A stretch of 64,000 nt of DNA from Eremomyces bilateralis CBS 781.70 (lineage: Eukaryota > Ascomycota > Dothideomycetes > Eremomycetales > Eremomycetaceae). Both the position numbers and the translations under genes were made by a program. Below, in pieces: positions 56,199 to 64,000 of the stretch. Location of the stretch: NCBI RefSeq assembly GCF_010015585.1, contig NW_022985075.1:729821-793820 (forward strand), in the 5' to 3' direction. Numbering within the stretch: the first letter of the stretch is position 1; each line of letters starts with the position of its first letter. The notes beneath the pieces were generated by a model, which was not told the DNA's origin, did no database searches, and saw nothing but the letters and a program-made list of their open reading frames with translations.

Positions 56199-59100
56199 TC
56201 ACAGCTTCGCATGTCTGGCCCGGAATATGGCCACCTTATCATCGTAATATAGGATCTCTCTAAGCCTCAGTCTGAGCCGTCCCTTCCCCTCGCTATAGTC
56301 CCAATCTTCATCGAACTCGTCCCACTCCTCGTCGCTCCGGTGCACATACCCCAGGCCATCGGCACCGACACCGTCAAGCGCATCATAGTCAATGTCCAGC
56401 TCCTGCTCGTTGTCATCGGCTGTCTCCTCGTCTTCATCCTCAGTCTCCATGTCATCCGCGCTGTCCGATTCCGTGCCCGATACATCCGAGGCGGGAGGCG
56501 GAGTAACAACGGCGCCATTAGATGGACCCGATGATGACTCTGTCGCATTATGGGCGATAGGAGGGGTATGGCCTACGCCGACATTGTTGCTCGCCCCGCC
56601 AACGGCTTCCTCTGCGTTGGTGGAGCTAAAGTCCTTGGACGTCTTCCCACTGCCCTCTGATTGCCCAGGTATAGTGTCGCGCGGCGGTCCCGCCGGAGGA
56701 TGTGGAACCGGAGTCTTCTCCTCTAGCACCTCGAAGCACTTGTTCGCAATGCCGACGAATACGATCTCGACCTCCGGTCTGAGAGCCACAACGTCCAGAA
56801 CCTGCATTGCTAGCTCACGTCCATCGATTCCGGGCCCGGCCGGATGGTCAGCAATATGCGGTACGTACAGGCTACGTAGGCCTTTGAGACCAGGTAAGCG
56901 CTGAAGGAAAAGGTGCCAATCGCCATAATCTATGCAACCGCCAAACTCGCGGAGGTTGGACATCGCGCCGGAAGTCATGTAGGACAGGAATCGACGAGGC
57001 AGCAACCAACGACGGAACTGTTGGTTCCCAGGATGTGGAATGGCTGCTTGAGGCGGAATCGCAGGCGGCGCGTTTACGGCAACATGCTGGTTTGCGGGGA
57101 CATTGATTTGGACGACCACGCCAGGGCCATGCTGATGAACGGGAGGGCCGACCGCTGGTGGAGGGATCGCTGGAGGTGGCGGGTTTGGCACATTGTGCTG
57201 CATGGGAATGTGTCCATCGTCCGAGGATTGGTCGGAAGAGTCAATGAGAAGCTTACGAAGGGAGCGAGCGTGTCGGCGGATGGCGGTGAAGATGGGGATG
57301 AAGGGAACGGAGGAGTTATAGTGGCGAGAGTCTTGTAGGAAGAGAACTTCGAGGGAGTTGGGGGCCAGGGTATCGCGGATGAAAGAGAGAAGCGCGGCGG
57401 TTACGGTGTTGCAGTGGATGCGTTTGATGTTTAGGGGGTAGTCAGATGGCGATGAATCACCATCAGCGCGGAACGAGAATGCGTTCGAAGAAGCGGAACT
57501 TCGCTGATAGGGACCACTTCTTGTAGTACCATTTCCTCCACCAGTTCCAGTGAATGGGTCGGGTGACGACAGCCTTGATCGGGTTGGTGTGAAATGACGT
57601 CTTAAAGCTTTAAACAGATTTTCATGGCCCTGGCAATTGAGGAGCGTCAGACTTGTCAAGGTACTCCAGTCAATCGCCTTCTGTACGACCGTTAAGCTGA
57701 TCGAAACCCTTTCCAGCTCAAGTATTTCAAGCTTGAGGGAGTTGTTCAAACAAGGACCGGAGATTCTCGATAGCAAACTTCTTTCCAGAGCGACTTGATC
57801 CGCAACTCCAGCATTTGTTGCGGCGCGGTAGAATTCCCGCAGCGCATCCAGAGTTGCGCTTGCGTCGCTTGAGCCGTCTTCGGTACTCTGCTTGATGAAC
57901 TTGGATATTGATTGCAAGAAGGTGTTGCTCGAAGACGAGGAGCCTGTGGAGCTGGCCGCGCTATGCATGCTGGCCTCTGGAACCTTGGTCGTCTTCTGGA
58001 TGCTTTCCTCGAAGCCCAGCTTCTTGGCTAAGGACTTGAATTTCGCTAGGGCTGCCATCTCATTTGGAAATTCCTCCCGTTTCGCTTGGGCGTACAATGC
58101 ATCGTTGTTTCTTAGGTTGAATACGCGTCCCACCAACACTCCGAGAACCCCACCGAGTCGCTTTTCGGGGATCCCGACTCCCTTGCCAATTGAACCCAAT
58201 GAAGGCTCGCATTGCCAAGTCGTGCTATGGTCAACTTGATGTATGCCGTCACCTTCCCACACGCTTGCCCAGTGTCGCGAGACGGCATGCTTCGCGACAC
58301 CGACCCGAAGCTCCTTGAGTTGATTCTGGCTTCGGCCGATGAGAATAGACATCTCGTCGAGATACGACAGTTCGTCGATATCCAAGACCGTGAGGGATTT
58401 TAACGGCGGCAGGATCGAGAACGTCGGGTGTTCGACCAAGTCATCTAAGTATCCGTAGTTGTGCGACGCCTGCGCCAATGGCACAGGAGTCTGCTGCACT
58501 GGAAGTGCATTCTGCGTGGGGCCTGTGCCAACCGGGACGCTGGAGTTTTGCGGTGGTGGAAGATTCATGACTTGCGGTGGCGGAGGTAGGCCAGTCGCAG
58601 GAAAGTTGTTGTGCCAGCGGATCCACACCCGCTCAAGCCGACAATCCTTCCCGTCGTTTCGATCGGCCAGGCTCGACAGGGCGAGCCAGATATCCCGAAG
58701 CACCCCGGTGGGCATGTCCCAGATGAACGCCTCCAGGTTCCGCATCCGAGCCACGGCGAGCGCGACGAGGGTCCCCAGCATTTTCCCGCATTCCTTGGTG
58801 ATGAGATACTCCGACGTCCAATCTTCTGGGCCGTCGCCCAGGCTAAACTTCTTCGTGTATTGCGCATAGTTGTTCCCTCGCCGTCGCTTGGGGGGGGCCG
58901 GGATTTCCACGAGGTTGCCATATGGGTCGCGGACCATCCGGGTGGGTTGCGTCGATTGGGTTTGGTGTGGCGCTTCGCCGAATGCATCGTCCGCCATGAC
59001 CAGAGTTGCCAGTCCGTACGTCAGCGCATCGACGCCGCTTCTGGGCTCGATGTTGGGCTGGCTGTCCGGCCAGACGATATCGAAGCGGGAGTAGATTTGC

Positions 59101-59444
59101 GGTATGCATAACGAATGGAGGACGGAATGGCAGAGTGCGAGTGCGGTCAGGTCGTTGGTATGGGGAAGCTGAACGGCTTAGTTGGTTCCTAGCCAGCGGA
59201 GAACTGCTCTTACATTCTCAATGATTTCCTGGAGGATGTCGACCGGCAGATCCAACAGCCGAAGCGGTCGCTTTCTTTCATCGACGACCGTCCATTCCTT
59301 CTCTTTCCCCTTGGACAACTTCGTTGGTAGGGTCGCAGCGCTGACCTCTACATGGTGAAAGTCTTCTGGCGGTGCTGCAACACTGATAGCGACGGGTGGT
59401 ATCAACCCGTTCGTGTTACTTTGCTCCGTACCAGATACGCTCAT
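56199..59444 (-). CDS. Large F-box protein with Pro-rich and acidic regions
   Basis: The protein has 1066 residues from two exons: complement(56199-59168, 59214-59444). The 45-nt intron (GTAAGA...GTTCAG) restores an F-box: LRLLDLPVDILQEIIEN-LPHTNDLTALALCHSVLHSLCIPQIYSRFDIVW. The long following region has leucine-rich segments (FSILPPLKSLTVLDIDELSYL, LKLEILELERVSISLTV, LTSLTLLNCQGH, LRSLYVPHIADHP) consistent with irregular LRRs. It is interrupted by low-complexity Ser, Pro and Asn/His-rich inserts (PPPPAIPPPAVGPPVHQHG). The tail is very acidic (DSADDMETEDEDEETADDNEQ, SDEEWDEFDEDWD). F-box proteins link substrates to SCF ligases through Skp1. The substrate is unknown. A shorter start at 58997 would lose the F-box, so the two-exon model is preferred. 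Confidence 0.85.
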
Positions 59445-60159
59445 CGTTCTATCGTGAGTTACATCCAGATATAGGATATCCGACGTCGGGTAGTCGTACT
59501 ATTCTAGCCAGAGTGGTGCAGAAGGGACGGGAGAGCAGATGTCCAGCTCTCTCGAAACAGCTCAAAACGCACGGCACGGTGGCTCGTTCAACAATCGGGG
59601 TGGCATCGAACTTCCAGAAAGACGTATAGAGGTACTCTGTACTGATTAATATAATTTCTGGGATGTGGCGGTCGTTCTTGTAATCAAAATCGGGGGGGCT
59701 GGAGGTGGTATGAGAGGTGAACTGGTGGTGGAGGGGAGACGGACTGCGGAGGTGATGAAATGGGTGATGCGTTGATGTGGTTGGCGGGTTGAATGAGGCG
59801 GATACTTCATGCTCTTGGGAAATCCACCCCCGGACATCTCAAGAAATACAAAAATTACGTCTTATTACAGTTGGAGTCCGGCCCCGTACAACACGAAGGT
59901 TTGGGATCACATTGTCAAGCTCCGGTGGCACAATTCTTTCTTGGATGTCCAACCCCAGAGTCAAACAACCTTGAAAGTGGAAATGCGATGCGACGGCCCC
60001 TTGCTGATCGCTCGTCACTAGTCTCAATATTACTAGTCTCAATATATGCGGTCCCGCTGTACCTCGCCTTAACGCCACTGATGATAATAAATCCGCTAGT
60101 CCCATCGACGCAATTCACTCCACAGCCAAACCACTTAATACGGAGTCCTTTGCAAAGGT
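59445..60159. other. Intergenic stretch upstream of the F-box gene
   Basis: About 715 bp: the F-box promoter and the 3' region of sds23. A TCTCAATATTACTAGTCTCAATAT direct repeat (TAGTCTCAATAT twice) lies at about 60019-60046. No gene is seen. Confidence 0.5.
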
Positions 60160-62128
60160 TCACCTCCTCCCACTGACGCTTCCACTCCTTGATAGATCCC
60201 CTATGTGGCCCACTGATGATGCGATGCTATCACTCCTACTACTGTCCACACTCCTCCTCCCAACGAGGCTTGCACTTGAGCTTCTCCTTCTCCACCTCCT
60301 CGTCTCGTTTGGATCGGCGGGAGACAGACCAGATGCTCGTGCGAAGAGGTTCAGGATATCGGTAAGGGAGATGACGCCGCATAGATGGCCAGACAACGTT
60401 GCTCCAGGAAGCGCCGAAAGTTGTGCTGAGGTAAGCGTGGAAGGTGTCTGGTTGGTGACAGGTGTGACGGGTGGGTTAGGAGCGGTGTGCGAAAGGGAGC
60501 CAGACGAACTGAAAGCGGTCGAGTGTGGGGCATTCGGCGGCGGAGAGCCGGCATGGAGTGGTGGTGGAATAACAGGCGGCCCGCTCGGAGGAGGTGCCAA
60601 TACGGAGGGAGTTAGAGCCGGCGTGGAAGGGCCAGAGGAAGCTGGAGAGGGTGCATCGACAACCCACATTCTGTAGAAGTTAGCGAAATCCTCCCAAACC
60701 GCAGGCGGGCGCAGATTTACCTATGCGAACGTGTTGCGACCAGCTTTGCGACGGAGTGTGCGAGGGTTGAGTATGGATTGACATGAAAGACGGGATAGGA
60801 GTCTTTGCCATCGTTGACCCCACGCTCTGAGAGGATGACGGAGATAAAATGGATACAAGAGGATCGCAGGAGCGGAAGGGAGGTCGACTTCGTTAAGAGC
60901 TGAGGTTCAATTAGCAAGCGAAGGACTCGTAAGCGGAACTATTTGCCTTACCCGAACATCGACGTGTGAAATATTGCCAATCACATTATGCTGGTCGTCA
61001 AGGACCGGGAGAGAAGTGATGCCAGCATTGTGCATAAGTTCCAGAGCATCGGTGAGTGGTTTATCGCCGCTGCGATATGTATTAGCATTGATCAAAGCAC
61101 ACTTTCGTATATCACCTACTTGATAGCAACGACCTCCTTGCTGCCCACATTCAGTTCTCTCAAGGTCAAGGAATATAACCCCGCCACCATCGGGAAGTGC
61201 TTTCCATTCTCCCAAAAGAACCTCACCAGTCGCAGCTGGGTCAAAATGCCTACAACCTCTTTGTTCTGCTCTCCATTTTTGACCACGATGATGCGATGAA
61301 CCCCACTCCCAAACAGCTCAACGGCATTCGCGAGCGGAGCGCTCTCCGATAGCGTCACCAGCGGGTCGGCGCGTCCAAGGTCTTTGACATCCTTTAAAGG
61401 AATAGGCTTGCCTTCGCGACCGCGTCGAGCAAGTTCGCGGAATGAGGAGATGTGTGCCTCGTCCGGTTTTGCCAATCCGACGACAAGGAGGAGATAGGCG
61501 TTCAGGTCCGAGTAGTCGAAGGTCCCCACGGCAGTTCTGCTGTTCGGATTCTCCCGCAGGAGGACAACATTTGGGGCTCCGGAATTGATTAGTAGCTGGA
61601 AACCCCGTTAGACGCGCGTGAACAGTTAAGCACCTATCTCCGGATGCTTACCTCCGTCGCTGCTTCCACGGTCATATCCATATCCACAAACCGGACCTCC
61701 GCTTGATCCACGACCTCCCCAACCGTCACCGTCTTCCAATCCCTCCCCTGCCCCATTTGCAGCCCCGTGTCATCTCCCGGTACCCTTCCGACAGGGGGGT
61801 TGTTCAGTAGGTCCTGCAGTGCTTGCTGCGTCAAACTGGGTGTTCGGTGCGGGCGAGGACTTATCGGGCCGCGTAGATTATCCGCCAGCGCTGTGCGGTG
61901 CGAGTTATGTGGGGAAGGGTGTTGTGACATTGACGGGCTGGACGGAGTGCGTAGGTAGACGTCGCGCGAAGGTGGAGAGCGGATGGTGGTCGAGGTGTTG
62001 GAGGAGAGGAGCTGAAGGGGTCGAACCGGGGGAGACTGGCTTGATGCAGGAGGTTCGGAAGGTGTTCTACTTGCAGGCTTGCTTGGCAACGGTGGGGAGG
62101 CGAGTTTCTTTGTCGGATCGTCTGCCAT
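60160..62128 (-). CDS. sds23: CBS-domain protein Sds23 (Moc1)
   Basis: The protein has 586 residues from five exons: complement(60160-60670, 60721-60899, 60952-61069, 61120-61595, 61652-62128). The introns are 50, 52, 50 and 56 nt. The joins are [51 protein letters not shown] and [13 protein letters not shown]. Four CBS motifs are visible: [53 protein letters not shown]; and [27 protein letters not shown] interrupted by a Pro/Ser-rich insert before [16 protein letters not shown]. The N- and C-termini are Ser-rich. In yeasts Sds23 inhibits PP2A-type phosphatases, affecting anaphase timing and starvation responses. The C-terminal serine-rich stretch ([19 protein letters not shown]) suggests kinase regulation. 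Confidence 0.92.
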
Positions 62129-62680
62129 TGTTTCTTAAGTTGTTTCTTAAGTTCTGTGACACGGTATGGAGCGGCTATCAGATGAGTGGTTGTATCGTCG
62201 ACACTGGGGTCCGGGAGGCGAAAGTGACGTGATGGTGTATTCTCCGATAATGAATTGATCAGGCTGGATAAGGGAGAGGCAATTGATTTCGGCTTGTATG
62301 AACCCCGGTAATATTAACTAACTAAGTTGTCCCAGTTGCGTGTCTGCGGAATATTGGGCGGTAAATGGTAAGAGCGGTGACAGCGAGTACTTACAGCCTG
62401 AGATACGGTGTCCCTCATTCACGTGGTGTTGTGATGCTGCTGTTGCGACCCTGGTGTTATCTATGTACTGTCAGGTACCATAAATAGTAATGATGTCCCA
62501 TAATACACTGGAATATCCGCGCCCCTGGTTCGTCAGCTGAAGCTTACCTCATCCACACTGTGGACGCTAGACCCTTAATCTAGCGCCTACACTCTAAACG
62601 ATAATGTCGTCTAAACGATAACTTAATACATACTCCGCGCTATGAAGTTTATAGATACCAAAATTCCATCACCAACACTA
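62129..62680. other. Upstream region of sds23 and flank of the pogo relic
   Basis: About 552 bp. It contains the sds23 promoter, TTAACTAACTAAGTT at 62314-62328, and a direct repeat CTAAACGATAA at about 62596-62621. The latter sits near the expected terminal repeat of the transposon. Confidence 0.45.
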
Positions 62681-64000
62681 CTATTCATCTCCAAATCGAC
62701 ATCGCCAGATAGGATCAAGCCTCATGCTTCCGATTAAGCGCGAAATCTCTACATGTATGTCCTTGAACGCCTTCCGGTGGTTGATTTGGCGTGTCTTCCA
62801 GCCCCTAACCCATTTGTCCAATTCGGCCTGTTTCTCGCGCGCCGTGCGCTCCTTTATCATAGATCTAGCTTGTTGTGAAGTAATATATCCCATTTCGGAC
62901 CGGAGAACACGTTTGTTGCCTCGTTGTCGTGCCGCACGTGCTTGGGATTCCGCCATGTTGGCCTGTATCGTGTGTGACAATTGCTCGGCTTGGAGGGCGA
63001 ATTGGAGGCTACCGTTGAGGCTGCTATCGAAGTTTTGCACAAGAAGTGGTGGTAAATTTAGTTTCTCAATGTTGGCTAAGCACCATCGTACATGGTTGCG
63101 TGGCGTGGCATAGTCTTTCGTTGGGGAAAGTAGCCGCTGAATATCGGTGTCTGGAGGTGGCGTTTGATCTCGAATTCTAGCACTATGATCGTATGCTGTA
63201 AACGCGGCATCGATTGCCATCTTATCCTCACGGAGTTGGCGTAAAATCCGCTCAGGATTGTGAGGAATAAGGCCTGTTTCTTTCCATCCCTTTATAGTTG
63301 TTCGCGTCTTGAAAGTGTTCGTACGGATCGACTCGAGTGCGGCCAGAAATTCCACTCGATTAAATTGCGTGCAGCCAGTGCGAGTGGCTGCATCGACGGC
63401 CTCTGCATGCCAGTGTTTGTAAGGCTGAAATGGGCCGACATCAAGCGGCTGGAGGATGTGGCTTGTATGAGGCGGAAGACGAAATGGTATAACGTGGTGG
63501 GCTTCGAGTATCTCGAGGAACTCCTTCGTGCAGTGGCTATCGAAACCATCGAAGAGTAAGAGTCGGTATTTACCGCGTTGATGCTTAGACGAATGCTTAA
63601 TAAAATGCCTTGCGTAGATTAAGCTAATTTCGTCGTTGTTAAAGCCTATTTCAGAAAGGCAGACCGCATAGTCATCGGGTAAGTTTTGGAAGTGTTTCTC
63701 GAGAAATGCAGATCCAGGTAGAATAATGAGAGGCGGTATAACTGTACCATTACCACTTACCGCTTCAACAGCGGTAAGTGAATCTCGACATTCTGGAGAT
63801 GGAATATACTGCTTTTTACTCGGGTAGAATGAAATAATCTATTGGTGTTTGCCTACACCGACGCGGAAGCCAGTCTCGTCGAAATTCCACATGTCCTCGG
63901 TCGCGATTCCGTGTCGGATCTTAATATGGTATAGCTGCTCAAACCATCTCTCGAGAGCCTGGATATCATGAGCAGCTTTACGATTAGATCAAGTACACGT
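62681..64000 (-). mobile_element. Pogo/Fot1-family transposon, partial at window edge, inactivated
   Basis: Reading leftward from 64000, a nearly continuous frame gives NRKAAHDIQALERWFEQLY, MWNFDETGFRVGVGKHQ, a stop codon (where a Trp is expected), then SGNGTVIPPLIILPGSAF, LLLFDGFDSHCTKEF and PPHTSHILQPLDVGPFQPYK. A long coiled, basic C-terminus ends at 62681. The DDD catalytic residues (NFDE, LFDGFD, QPLD) are intact. Breaks visible are the single premature stop near 63840 and a one-base loss near 63975 at the LD(S)NRKAA block. The N-terminal DNA-binding half lies outside the window. The sequence differs widely from the copy at 31.6-32.7 kb, so it is a separate subfamily. Confidence 0.9.

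Noticed and set aside
1-64000. CRISPR arrays, operons, bacterial promoters or prophage genes
   Set aside because: The window is fungal nuclear DNA with spliced genes. No regular spaced repeats or polycistronic layout was found.

Overview
The window is nuclear DNA of a filamentous ascomycete (Pezizomycotina). The evidence is short introns of about 45-105 nt with clear GT, CTAAC-type branch and AG signals, single-gene transcription units on both strands, and typical filamentous-fungal proteins: an AA9 lytic polysaccharide monooxygenase, an Agd3-like polysaccharide deacetylase, a New1/Elf1-type ABC-F protein and the DASH subunit Hsk3. Fot1/pogo, hAT and Tad1-like LINE relics fit the same picture. 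The gene style suggests Eurotiomycetes or a close class, but that is only an inference. I rebuilt spliced models by eye for every multi-exon gene. Each join keeps the reading frame and most restore a recognisable family motif.

Left part (1-12.2 kb): hsk3 (-) and the mitochondrial Mg2+ channel MRS2 (+) share a 0.3 kb divergent promoter. A gene-poor, AT-richer stretch follows, with one tRNA-Lys(UUU), a broken hAT (DUF659) transposon, a complete TauD/TfdA-type dioxygenase (-), a decayed tandem repeat, and a Dal5/ACS-type MFS transporter pseudogene (+). The transporter loses its 3' end where a 5'-truncated LINE begins. The dioxygenase and the transporter may once have worked together.

Middle (12.2-31 kb): the SEA/GATOR2 subunit Mtc5/WDR59 (-), the K63-ubiquitin E2 Ubc13 (+), an Agd3-like secreted deacetylase (-), the eEF3-family protein New1/Elf1 (-), and a convergent pair of an O-methyltransferase (+) and an AIF/AMID-like FAD oxidoreductase (-).

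Right part (31-64 kb): a Fot1/pogo relic; a charged glycine-zipper protein (-); Trm44 tRNA-Ser Um44 methyltransferase (-); a one-TM cysteine-rich protein (+); the SCF F-box/WD40 protein Cdc4 (-); an AA9 LPMO (-); a Zrt3-like ZIP transporter (-); an uncharacterised CxxC protein (-); Rgp1, a Golgi Ypt6-GEF subunit (+); a peroxisomal (SKL-ended) acyl-CoA synthetase (-); a large F-box protein with an acidic tail (-); the CBS protein Sds23 (-); and a second, unrelated pogo transposase running off the right edge.

Most genes are housekeeping and unlinked in function. The accessory material is concentrated at 3.3-12.2 kb, 31-33 kb and beyond 62 kb, beside transposon relics. No CRISPR array, operon or obvious biosynthetic cluster is present. 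The least understood items are the 577-residue CxxC protein, the glycine-zipper protein, the small ORF at 55.85-56.13 kb, and the decayed repeat at 7.9-8.35 kb.
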